Shown piece by piece: positions 25,817-34,413 of a stretch of DNA of 64,000 bases. The translations under genes and the position numbers were made by a program. Each line of letters opens with the position of its first letter. Within the stretch, counting starts at the first letter, position 1. The notes below the pieces were generated by a model. That model was not told the origin of the DNA. It worked only from the letters and a program-made list of their open reading frames with translations, and did no database searches. Location of the stretch: NCBI GenBank assembly GCA_013177855.1, contig JABLYA010000001.1:1936983-2000982 (forward strand), written 5' to 3'. Origin of the DNA: Ignavibacteria bacterium (lineage in GTDB: Bacteria > Bacteroidota > Ignavibacteria > Ch128b).

Positions 25817-27997
25817 ATGAAATCAAAATTTTTACTTTTTGTTTTTCTTTTAATCGCAATAAATCTACAGGGGCAGCAAAAAAGACAATTTGGAATTCTG
25901 GAAGGAAAAGTAATTGATGAAACAGGTCAGCCATTAATTGGTGCAAATATAAGAATTGAGAATACACTAATTGGCGCCGCTACAAATCGCAAAGGAATGT
26001 TCAGGATAATCCGTGTGCCCGTTGGCTTTCACAAAGTTAGATTCTCAATGGTAGGTTATGAACAAAAAATTATTGATGTGGAAATTAAACTTAATCAAAC
26101 AACTTTTGTTGAAGTTCAATTGCAGCAAGTCGCAATTCAAACAAATGAGATATTTGTAACAGCAAGTAAGTATGAACAGAAATTGTCCGAAATTCCAATA
26201 AGTGTTAGTGCTTTGAGTTCGCAAGAACTTTCTCAAAGAAATATTAAGAGATTTGATGAAGCTTTGAGATTTGTCTCAGGAATTAATATGACATCTGACC
26301 AGATTAGCATTCGAGGTTCGAGCGGTTATACTCGTGGTGCTGGCAGTCGAGTTCTTCTTTTATTCGATGGAATACCGCTATACACTGGTGATACAGGTGA
26401 TATCATCTGGCAATTGATTCCAATTCAAGAAATTGAAAGAGTTGAAGTTGTAAAATCAGCAGGTTCGGCACTTTATGGTTCACAAGCAATTGGCGGAGTG
26501 ATTAATGTTGTTTCAAAAGATTTTTCTGGTACTCCTGTAACTTATTTTAAAACATTAGGTGGATTTTATGATAAGCCTTATTATAAAGAATGGAATTGGT
26601 CACCACGAACGAGATACTTCAACAATTTAACACTTTCACATACGAGAAAAATTGGTGATGTAGGATTAACGGTTTCAGCTTCCCGGTTTGAAGATGATTC
26701 TTATAAAATGAATGCTTTCACAAAGAGATATTCTTTATTTGTTAAATCGAAGTTTAATATTAATCCAACCAATAATATTTCATTTTTATTTCACGGTACA
26801 ACTTATAAAAGTGGAAGTTATCTTTACTGGCAAGATTCACGAAACGCATTAATTCCGCCTGCTGGACAAATTGGTCAATGGGTAAAAACTTTGAGATACA
26901 ATGTTCATCTGAATTATCAAAATCTTTACTCAGCCAATACACTTTTCAATTTTCGTAATAGCTGGTTTCACAACGATTGGTGGGATAATACAGAAGCAAA
27001 CAATAGTTCAAAAAGTGAATACATAAGGAGTGAGCTATCCGTAAATTATTTCCCGAATGATATACATAAAATTGTTGCTGGCGTCGAAGGGAGTTATTCC
27101 GTTGTAAGTTCAAATATATTTTCAAATCCAACAGCTTTTGGTTTAGCTTTATTTGGACAGGATGAGTTCAGATTAATTCAGCAGTTGAAAATGACTACAG
27201 GTCTTCGAATTGATTATCAGAATGTTGAAAATACATTGAGCGAATTAAACTTTAATCCAAAGATTGCATTTAATTATGCATTGCAAGATAATTTTTATTT
27301 AAGAGCATCTGCTGGTAGAGGTTATCGTGCGCCCACACCTTCTGAATTGTTCAGCACCACTAATGTAAGTGGAATTAGAGTTGTCCCTAATCCAAACTTA
27401 AAGTCAGAATCCAGTTGGTCATTTGAAGCAGGAATGAATTACACAATTGAAGATCTTTACAAGTTTGATTTTGCTCTTTTTGATAATGAACTTTACAATT
27501 TTATTGAACCATCGATTGATCCATTAACAAGTTTTATTCAATTTAAAAATGTAACTCGAGCAAGAATTCTAGGTTATGAACTTAATTTTGCATCAGAATT
27601 CTTTAATAAAAGTTTATCAGTAAATTTAGGTTACACTTACCTTTGGGCGCGTGATTTGAAAAACAATATCTTTTTGAAATACAGACCCCGGCATTTGCTT
27701 TATGTATCTTCAAATTACAAGTATGATTTCGTTCAGCTTGGAATTGATTTTCGTTATTGGAACAGGCTTGAAACTATTGATGAAGATTTAATTAATCTTG
27801 GAATTGTAAAAGACGGTGATTTGAGGGATAAAGTTTTTTTAACGGACTTAAATCTTTCTTTTGATTTATTCCATTTCAAAATTCCTTTAAGAATATATTT
27901 CACTGTTAATAACCTTTTAAATTATAATTACATTGAGATGATAGGAAATCTTGGACCAATCAGATCATTCACAATATCGGTTGAGGGAATTTTGTAA
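25817..27997 (+). CDS. TonB-dependent outer-membrane receptor
   Basis: A 726-residue receptor. A signal peptide (~1-20) is followed by a CarboxypepD_reg-like domain (~27-110, GKVIDETGQPLIGANIRIE), a plug domain (~115-225, with VEVVKSAGSALYGSQAIGGVINV) and a C-terminal beta-barrel whose last strand ends FTISVEGIL. It imports a ligand, such as a siderophore, cobalamin or oligosaccharide, using TonB energy. The plug is of the BtuB/FepA-like length. No riboswitch or Fur box was seen upstream, so the ligand remains open. Confidence 0.92.
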   Translation: MKSKFLLFVFLLIAINLQGQQKRQFGILEGKVIDETGQPLIGANIRIENTLIGAATNRKGMFRIIRVPVGFHKVRFSMVGYEQKIIDVEIKLNQTTFVEVQLQQVAIQTNEIFVTASKYEQKLSEIPISVSALSSQELSQRNIKRFDEALRFVSGINMTSDQISIRGSSGYTRGAGSRVLLLFDGIPLYTGDTGDIIWQLIPIQEIERVEVVKSAGSALYGSQAIGGVINVVSKDFSGTPVTYFKTLGGFYDKPYYKEWNWSPRTRYFNNLTLSHTRKIGDVGLTVSASRFEDDSYKMNAFTKRYSLFVKSKFNINPTNNISFLFHGTTYKSGSYLYWQDSRNALIPPAGQIGQWVKTLRYNVHLNYQNLYSANTLFNFRNSWFHNDWWDNTEANNSSKSEYIRSELSVNYFPNDIHKIVAGVEGSYSVVSSNIFSNPTAFGLALFGQDEFRLIQQLKMTTGLRIDYQNVENTLSELNFNPKIAFNYALQDNFYLRASAGRGYRAPTPSELFSTTNVSGIRVVPNPNLKSESSWSFEAGMNYTIEDLYKFDFALFDNELYNFIEPSIDPLTSFIQFKNVTRARILGYELNFASEFFNKSLSVNLGYTYLWARDLKNNIFLKYRPRHLLYVSSNYKYDFVQLGIDFRYWNRLETIDEDLINLGIVKDGDLRDKVFLTDLNLSFDLFHFKIPLRIYFTVNNLLNYNYIEMIGNLGPIRSFTISVEGIL

Positions 27998-28079
27998 AGT
28001 TTATTTGCCATTTGAAAATTGAAAATGATATTTGTTGAACTTAACTTAAAATTAAAGAAATCAAAAAGGAGGAAATATG

Positions 28080-29084
28080 ATGCAAAATAAAATACTAATT
28101 TGTATGATATTTATCTCTATTACTTTATTTATGGGCTGTACAAGAGCAACATTCATGGCGATTGAAAGGCAAGGAGGTCTCGAAGAAAAGATCGTCAGTA
28201 AGGACATATTTTCTATTTTAAATCAGACTAATCCTAGATTACTTGATAAGGTTTTAGATAACTTAACATTACCTGAGAAATTGTACAGTTTAATTGGCAG
28301 GAATGATAGAATTCTAATACAAAGCCTAGAAAGGAATTATTATTCTGATAATGATTTGCAATTAGTTATTAATCGTGGGTTGATCTCAAAATTTTTGAAC
28401 AGAAATATTCCTGTTTTAGAAAGGGATGAAAATATATTAATAACTGCATTGGTAGAAAATAACGAAAACTTGGGGCGTGATTGGAAAGCTTATAGTTTCA
28501 AGGCTATTGATACTCAATTCGTTTTTGAAAATAAAAATCCTTTACAAACTGCAACAAAAGTTTTTGCTTATAGAGTCTTAGAATTTGGTATTATTAATAT
28601 ACCAATTAATCAAGGGAATTTTATTCAAAGAGTTGGTTTTTTAGAATTGGAAATAAGACTAATTGATGTAAAAAGTTCACAAATTTTATTTATTGATCTG
28701 GTAAAATCAAATTATGTTGATAGAATATCAAATGAAGATTATAAAATAGTTAATGATTTGCATTATAAATTTATCTCTGATGCATTACCGCTTGTTCAAA
28801 GTGTTCAACCAAAAGATTTTATCTTAACAAATATGGAACAATCTTTTTATGAGGGAACTGGTTATTATAAATTAAGATTTAGAAGGGGAGATGTTGAAAG
28901 TCAAGTTAGAATAATTTATGAAAGTACAAATACTGAAGTGGCTTCGTTTGTTGTTCCTACTATAAATGAAAATTCTTCCTTTTTTGAATACGAACTCAAA
29001 ATAGATCCTATTTCTGGAAAATTTAAAAAAGGAACATATGTAATTTATATTGATGGGAATTTGGTCTATAAATTTGATATTTAA
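28080..29084 (+). CDS. Putative lipoprotein, possibly CsgG/LpoB-like fold
   Basis: A 334-residue lipoprotein with lipobox LFMGC. AGGAGG at 28067-28072 is seven bases from ATG 28080 and four from the adjacent in-frame ATG 28077; the first is preferred. The middle (LISKFLNRNIPVLERDENIL) resembles the helix-strand element of CsgG/LpoB/FlgO-type outer-membrane lipoproteins, where a small domain ends in a VLERD-like strand. This is a weak pattern match. The C-terminal ~90 residues look like a beta-sandwich. Function unknown. Codon use is more AT-rich than in the flanking receptor genes. Confidence 0.7.
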   Translation: MQNKILICMIFISITLFMGCTRATFMAIERQGGLEEKIVSKDIFSILNQTNPRLLDKVLDNLTLPEKLYSLIGRNDRILIQSLERNYYSDNDLQLVINRGLISKFLNRNIPVLERDENILITALVENNENLGRDWKAYSFKAIDTQFVFENKNPLQTATKVFAYRVLEFGIINIPINQGNFIQRVGFLELEIRLIDVKSSQILFIDLVKSNYVDRISNEDYKIVNDLHYKFISDALPLVQSVQPKDFILTNMEQSFYEGTGYYKLRFRRGDVESQVRIIYESTNTEVASFVVPTINENSSFFEYELKIDPISGKFKKGTYVIYIDGNLVYKFDI

Positions 29085-29183
29085 TTAATGAATTAAATTT
29101 TATATAAAATTGAAGTTATGTTAGTATAACATTAAAAAGTTTATTACAAACTTACAAGCCAAATTAAATCAGAGGAGAAACAT

Positions 29184-30581
29184 ATGAAATTAAAAATCAT
29201 AACTCTAGTATTTTTCCTGGTAATATCGGTAGTTCTTCAAGCTCAACCTAAATGGACATATCGGTATAAAATTCAATTCCCCGAAAGCGATACAGCATTC
29301 GTTCGTCCATATCTTTGCTCAGTCGATGAAACCGGCAGACTTTATGTTATATCTTCAAAAATTGTTGATGTGAATGCACACAATGCAATCTGGTATGCTG
29401 ATTCGACCGATCTTGTTATGAAAAAAATGATAGATTATGATTTAAATGGAGATTCAGATACTTTGACCGGCAATCTTTATATTCTTCGTGGAATTGCAAC
29501 TCTGAAGCGAGATGTAATTATTAATGGAAGTGTACCTTTCACACGTTCGAAACCAAATACTGTTGCATCACAGTATTATTATACAAATGGCGATACAAAC
29601 CTCGTTGAAAAATTTGGATTTTATCATACAGGTTCTGGTTATGGTACATATCTGAATGGATTAGCAGTATCTAAAGACTCGTTTGCATTTACGGGAATTT
29701 CTTATCAGACTTCAGTAAGATTATATAACTTTACGAAATCAATCACTTCACCTGCAAGAGGCTCTTATGTTCCGCCTGCAACTTATGGACAGGAACCAAG
29801 TGGACATGACGGAACTGGATTAAGCACAATTAGAGATGTTGCCGTTCTTCCTGATGGTGATTACAACAACACTGAAACTCCCTGGTACACTTCAAGAAAT
29901 TCTAATCCACCAATTTCTGGTGGAATTGCTGTTTGGGTCGGAGGAACCCAATCAAGCCCAGGAACATATGCAGGTCAAAGAGTGATTGATCCTTATTCAT
30001 ATCTCTCATTTGATCGTTCGGTGCCTTACGGAATTACCGTTGACAAATTTCATCGATTGTGGGTTGCAGGAACAGATTCAACACGACGCTGGGTAAAGGC
30101 TTTTGAATTAACTGGTACTTTCGCAATTGATGTAGCCGAACTTCCTTCACAAAATAGTTCAACCAATCCAGATCCTGAAGGTGCACCGATGATTTCTCCT
30201 GCAGATGTCGCTTTAACGCCAGATGGCTTGACCGCTTATGTAACAGATCTAACTAATCGATGTGTCTATAAATTCCAGTATGGAGAATTTACGTCTGTTA
30301 GTGATAAATCTTTACCTGTTGATTTCAAACTTGAACAGAATTTCCCAAATCCATTCAATCCTTCAACATTAATTTCTTTTTCAATTCCACAGGCAATGGA
30401 TGTGAAACTTATAGTTACAAACTCACTCGGTCAAAAAGTTGCAACTCTTGTTGATGAATTTTTACAAGCAGGGAAACATGTAAAGGTATTTAATGCTCAA
30501 AATCTTGTAAGCGGAGTTTATTACTACACATTAATTACAAGTAAAGGTTCTATTTCAAAGAAAATGATTTTAGCAAAATAA
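29184..30581 (+). CDS. T9SS-secreted beta-propeller protein
   Basis: A 465-residue exported protein. A signal peptide (~1-20) precedes a ~350-residue region with NHL/propeller-like strands (for example ALTPDGLTAYVTDLTNRCVY). The last ~85 residues are a type A sorting domain: LEQNFPNPFNPSTLISFSI, LIVTNSLGQKVATLVD, LVSGVYYYTLI and a KKMILAK end. The T9SS recognises this domain and sends the protein to the cell surface. It lies 16 bases before a large TonB receptor and is likely co-expressed with it. A surface binding protein is a reasonable guess. Confidence 0.88.
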   Translation: MKLKIITLVFFLVISVVLQAQPKWTYRYKIQFPESDTAFVRPYLCSVDETGRLYVISSKIVDVNAHNAIWYADSTDLVMKKMIDYDLNGDSDTLTGNLYILRGIATLKRDVIINGSVPFTRSKPNTVASQYYYTNGDTNLVEKFGFYHTGSGYGTYLNGLAVSKDSFAFTGISYQTSVRLYNFTKSITSPARGSYVPPATYGQEPSGHDGTGLSTIRDVAVLPDGDYNNTETPWYTSRNSNPPISGGIAVWVGGTQSSPGTYAGQRVIDPYSYLSFDRSVPYGITVDKFHRLWVAGTDSTRRWVKAFELTGTFAIDVAELPSQNSSTNPDPEGAPMISPADVALTPDGLTAYVTDLTNRCVYKFQYGEFTSVSDKSLPVDFKLEQNFPNPFNPSTLISFSIPQAMDVKLIVTNSLGQKVATLVDEFLQAGKHVKVFNAQNLVSGVYYYTLITSKGSISKKMILAK

Positions 30582-30597
30582 AAACACTTTAAAAACA

Positions 30598-33591
30598 ATG
30601 ATTAAGAAAATCTTCTTTGTCTTATTCATAGCTGCATCATTTTTAGCAGCTCAGGGTGGTAAGGGAAAAATTACCGGAAGAGTAGTAGATGACCGTACAA
30701 ACGAGCCATTGGTTGGTGTGAATGTTTTTATTGAAGGAGCTTATATTGGTGCGACTACAGATGTTAATGGCAGATATTTGATTTTAAATGTCCAGCCTGG
30801 TAAATATTCCCTAACCGCAAGTATGATTGGATATGCTAAGGTTACAAAGAAAGATGTTGAAGTTTACATTGATAGAACAACAGAAGTCAATTTTAGATTA
30901 AAAGACATTTCCATTCAAATTCAGGATGTTGTTGTAGTTGCAGAGAAACCAAAAATAATCAAGGATCAAACTTCAACATCTTCTACTATTGATGATGAAC
31001 AAATTAAAGTCGCAGCTATTGAAGGTATTAGAGGATTAATTGATCTAACTTCTAGCTTTATGAAAAATGCACAGGGTGATTATCAGGTTCGTGGTTCTGG
31101 TGCTTACGAAATTAATTTCCAAATTAATGGTGTAGAACAGATAAATGCCTCAACTTCGGCACCGGGTGCGTTTGCGACTAACAAAGCAAATAATTCCTGG
31201 AAATATGATGTAAACCCACTTGGCGTTCAGCAACTTCAAATGATCTCTGGTGGATTTTCTGCTGAATACGGCAATGCTCAAGCTGGTGTTGTTAAAGTTG
31301 TATTGAAAGAAGGATCACCAAGATTTAGTGGTGATGTACGAATCGAAATGCGTCCACCTGGTCAATATCACTGGGGACCTTACATTTATGATAAGAACAA
31401 TTATGAATGGCGTAAGTGGGGCCCTCTTGAAAATTGGTTTAATTGGAAAGATTTAATAATCACAGAACTTAAACTGGACACTCGATATAAAGAACTTTAT
31501 AATCAGGCAAAAGGTGGTGATCCTGTTGCTCAAGCAATGTGGGATTCTATTGTCACTCGTGAAATTACCTGGGCTCATAGTGTTTGGGTTAAGAATCATA
31601 CTCCAAGTGAAGATAATCCTCTCGGTGTTTATGATTATCGAAACCGCTGGTATTCAAGAATATTATTTGGATTTGGTGGTCCTCTTGGTAAAGATCCTAA
31701 TCTCTTAAAATTTTTCTTATCAGGTGAATACAGAAAAAGTCCAACTCGACTTCCTACCCCAGAACGAAATCAGATTTATCAGAATTATATTTTGAATATT
31801 ACTTTTAGACCATATGAATCACATAAGATTAAATTTATGGGTGCATTTCAGAAGTATCGTGGCGGTATCTGGTCTGGTTCAGAAGATATAAGATGGTCGG
31901 GTCTTGCATTTACTCCACCTGGTGTATCAACAAAATATTATGTTACAGTTGATCCAGTTAGAACAGAACAGACTGTCAGTCAAAGTTTAAATTGGGTTTA
32001 TACCATTAATCCAAAATCTTTTTTAGAAGCAACTATATCTCACCAACAAGAAACTTACATTCTTCCCTATGAATATCTTGCAGGTTACGGAGTTGAAGCT
32101 GATCGACTTGATAGTTTGAATGATCCAAGAGGCGTGGTTTTGAAAGATGGTGTCTGGTGGGAAAATAATTATTTCCGGCAGCCATTTAATTTTTCTACAA
32201 ATTATTATCAGGATAATAGAACCAATCACTGGAGTTTCAGCTTTGATTATACTAATCAAATTATACCAACAAACTTGTTAAAAGCTGGATTGAGATTTTA
32301 TTACTGGGATATGATTAACAATGGTGTTAATTCGAGTTTTCAGGCAAATACATACATCGTCAGATCGGGTTATGCTGAATATTACAGAGCTTATCCAATT
32401 GGGCTTGCTTTTTACATTCAAGATAAAATGGAATACGAAGGAATGATTGCCAATATCGGCGTGAGAGCAGAAGCATATAATTTTCAGGCAAGGGTTCCGG
32501 TTGACAAATTCAATGTGTTTTATCAAGGCGCGAGTGGACCAGGTGTAAGAGGAAATCCTCAAACTGAAGATTCAAAAACAAGATATATTATTCTGCCAAG
32601 ACTTGGAATTTCTTTCCCGATTGGTGAAAACACAGCATTCCGAATCCAATACGGTCATTTTGCATCGATGCCAATTTTCTCTCAAGCGCTTTCACAGAGA
32701 ACTCAGTCAGGTTGGATTGGTTTAGGAAATCCAAATCTGGAGCCGAAGAAAACGATTTCTTATGAATTTGGTTTACAACAGGTTATTGAAGAAAAACATC
32801 GTCTTGATGTTGCACTGTTTTATAATGATCGAGTTAGACAAATCGGACTTTTGAGAGTCGCTTCATTTACAGGAAGTCGTGATCGACCTGCCGGATTTAC
32901 TGATGATAATATTCCGCTCTATTCTTATACGACTTTTGAAAATAATTCATTCGGTTCTTCGATTGGATTGGAAGTAATTTTTGAGAATGCAATTCGTGAT
33001 AGATGGAATTACAGATTAAGCTATACATTATCTCAAACTACGGAAGGTAATTATGGACCAGAAATAATCTATCCGAATAATGCACGAAGTTATGAGACAA
33101 GAAATTTCACAGGTGAGTTTTTATCATCTTCAGATAGAACTCATAGTTTTCGTGGAATGATTCAATACAATGTTGAGGAAGGTGGTGGAATTTCAATTTT
33201 TGGTTTGAAACCATTTTCTAATTTTAATATTAGTTTGACTTACACTGCACAATCTGGAACTCCATTTACATATCGAACAACTTTTGATTTGAAAGATATT
33301 GTGAATAATAGACGATATCCGCTTGAATCAAGTTTTGATTTAAATGCACAAAAACAATTTGTTGTCTCGGGGACAAGATTTTTAATTGGATTAAGAGTGA
33401 TGAATTTGTTTAATAATAAGTGGATAACGCCAATGGATACGCAGGATGATATTCGTAATTGGGTCGAAAAAGGAATTACGATGGATAATCCAGGATTGGA
33501 TCCAAATAGATTAAGTTACATTGTTGCACCATTTCGAGCATATAGAAATATTCCAAGACAGGTTTTCTTTACGCTTGGTGTTGGATTTTAG
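30598..33591 (+). CDS. Large TonB-dependent receptor (SusC/OAR-like)
   Basis: A 997-residue outer-membrane receptor. Signal peptide (~1-18), a CarboxypepD_reg-like domain (~23-105, GRVVDDRTNEPLVGVNVFIE), plug (~110-235, with GGFSAEYGNAQAGVVKVV) and a ~750-residue barrel ending RQVFFTLGVGF. The long barrel loops and size recall OAR/SusC-like importers or adhesins. It starts 16 bases after a T9SS propeller protein; a SusD-like partner is not present. Followed by a repeat-rich intergenic stretch. Confidence 0.92.
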   Translation: MIKKIFFVLFIAASFLAAQGGKGKITGRVVDDRTNEPLVGVNVFIEGAYIGATTDVNGRYLILNVQPGKYSLTASMIGYAKVTKKDVEVYIDRTTEVNFRLKDISIQIQDVVVVAEKPKIIKDQTSTSSTIDDEQIKVAAIEGIRGLIDLTSSFMKNAQGDYQVRGSGAYEINFQINGVEQINASTSAPGAFATNKANNSWKYDVNPLGVQQLQMISGGFSAEYGNAQAGVVKVVLKEGSPRFSGDVRIEMRPPGQYHWGPYIYDKNNYEWRKWGPLENWFNWKDLIITELKLDTRYKELYNQAKGGDPVAQAMWDSIVTREITWAHSVWVKNHTPSEDNPLGVYDYRNRWYSRILFGFGGPLGKDPNLLKFFLSGEYRKSPTRLPTPERNQIYQNYILNITFRPYESHKIKFMGAFQKYRGGIWSGSEDIRWSGLAFTPPGVSTKYYVTVDPVRTEQTVSQSLNWVYTINPKSFLEATISHQQETYILPYEYLAGYGVEADRLDSLNDPRGVVLKDGVWWENNYFRQPFNFSTNYYQDNRTNHWSFSFDYTNQIIPTNLLKAGLRFYYWDMINNGVNSSFQANTYIVRSGYAEYYRAYPIGLAFYIQDKMEYEGMIANIGVRAEAYNFQARVPVDKFNVFYQGASGPGVRGNPQTEDSKTRYIILPRLGISFPIGENTAFRIQYGHFASMPIFSQALSQRTQSGWIGLGNPNLEPKKTISYEFGLQQVIEEKHRLDVALFYNDRVRQIGLLRVASFTGSRDRPAGFTDDNIPLYSYTTFENNSFGSSIGLEVIFENAIRDRWNYRLSYTLSQTTEGNYGPEIIYPNNARSYETRNFTGEFLSSSDRTHSFRGMIQYNVEEGGGISIFGLKPFSNFNISLTYTAQSGTPFTYRTTFDLKDIVNNRRYPLESSFDLNAQKQFVVSGTRFLIGLRVMNLFNNKWITPMDTQDDIRNWVEKGITMDNPGLDPNRLSYIVAPFRAYRNIPRQVFFTLGVGF

Positions 33592-33673
33592 TTTGGTTGA
33601 ATTGTTCAAATTAAATTTTGATGTGAATTGAGTTATTAAAAATAATAGTTCGTTCTTTGAATGTTTGATTTTA

Positions 33674-33746
33674 TAGGTCGCTCCTACGGAGCTTGATATT
33701 TTGGTTCGATGGGATGTTTCTACAAATAGGTCGCTCCTACGAAGCT
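33674..33746 (-). repeat. Two inverted-orientation copies of the array core
   Basis: ATAGGTCGCTCCTACGGAGC at 33674-33693 and TACAAATAGGTCGCTCCTAC at 33721-33740 (continuing to GAAGC). Each carries a GCTCC-TAC-G(G/A)AGC hairpin. Read on the minus strand both contain GCGACCTAT, and the second also TTTGTA, the same core as the downstream array but facing the other way. Confidence 0.7.
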
Positions 33747-33782
33747 ATTTTTATAGAAATCATTTATCGGGCCGTGAATTAA

Positions 33783-34405
33783 GTCGCGTAGTGATGGTGT
33801 ATTTGTAGCGAAAATGGTTGTCAGTTGAAAAGATAAGTCGCATAGTGACGGCCTATTTGTACAAAAATTAGTGAGTCGCCAAAAGAATTAAGTCGCGTAG
33901 CGCCGACCTATTTGTAGCGAAAAATAGTCGTCCGTTGAAAAGATAAGTCGCATAGCGACGGTCTATTTGTAGAAAGATTAATGAGCAGTCGAAAGAATGA
34001 AATCGCATAGCGATGGCCTATTTGTAGAAAGATTGATGAGCGGTCAAAAGAATGAAGTCGCGTAACAACGACCTATTTGTAGAAAGAATAATGAGCAGTC
34101 GAAAGAATGAAATCGCATAGCGATGGCCTATTTGTAGAAAGATTGATGAGCGGTCAAAAGAATGAAGTCGCGTAACAACGACCTATTTGTAGAAAGATTA
34201 ATGAGCAGTCGAAAGAATGAAATCGCATAGCGATGGCCTTTTGTAGAAAGATTGATGAGCGGTCAAAAGAATGAAGTCGCGTAACAACGACCTATTTGTA
34301 GAAAGATTAATGAGCAGTCGAAAGAATGAAATCGCATAGCGATGGCCTATTTGTAGAAAGATTGAGAGCCGCCAAAAGAATGAAGTCGCGTAACGACGAC
34401 CTATA
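33783..34405 (+). repeat. Tandem array of twelve 54-55-bp units with conserved small hairpin
   Basis: Units begin at 33783, 33837, 33892, 33947, 34002, 34057, 34112, 34167, 34222, 34276, 34331 and 34385. From 34002 on, two unit types alternate (ATCGCATAGCGATGG and GTCGCGTAACAACGAC), giving a 110-bp higher-order repeat. Most units start with GTCGC-ATA-GCGAC or a variant that still pairs (ATCGC/GCGAT, GTCGC/GTGAC), then (G/C)(A/T/G)CCTATTTGTAG. There are no unique spacers, so this is not CRISPR. Confidence 0.92.
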
Positions 34406-34413
34406 ATTAAAAT

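Larger units (their letters stand above)
33592..34413. other. Repeat-rich intergenic region
   Basis: No gene is seen. The first ~80 bases are AT-rich with no clear terminator. The rest consists of two short inverted-orientation elements (33674-33746) and a 12-unit array (33783-34405), described separately. The array ends about nine bases before the ATG at 34414. Confidence 0.75.

Noticed and set aside
25290..25820. Riboswitch or Fur box before the TonB receptor
   Set aside because: The upstream DNA is coding, with gaps of about ten bases, leaving no room for a riboswitch.
28080..29084. Firm CsgG (curli exporter) call
   Set aside because: Only one short helix-strand segment is similar; other CsgG features and csg genes are missing.
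33783..34405. CRISPR array
   Set aside because: The whole 55-bp unit repeats, with no unique spacers and no cas genes in the window.
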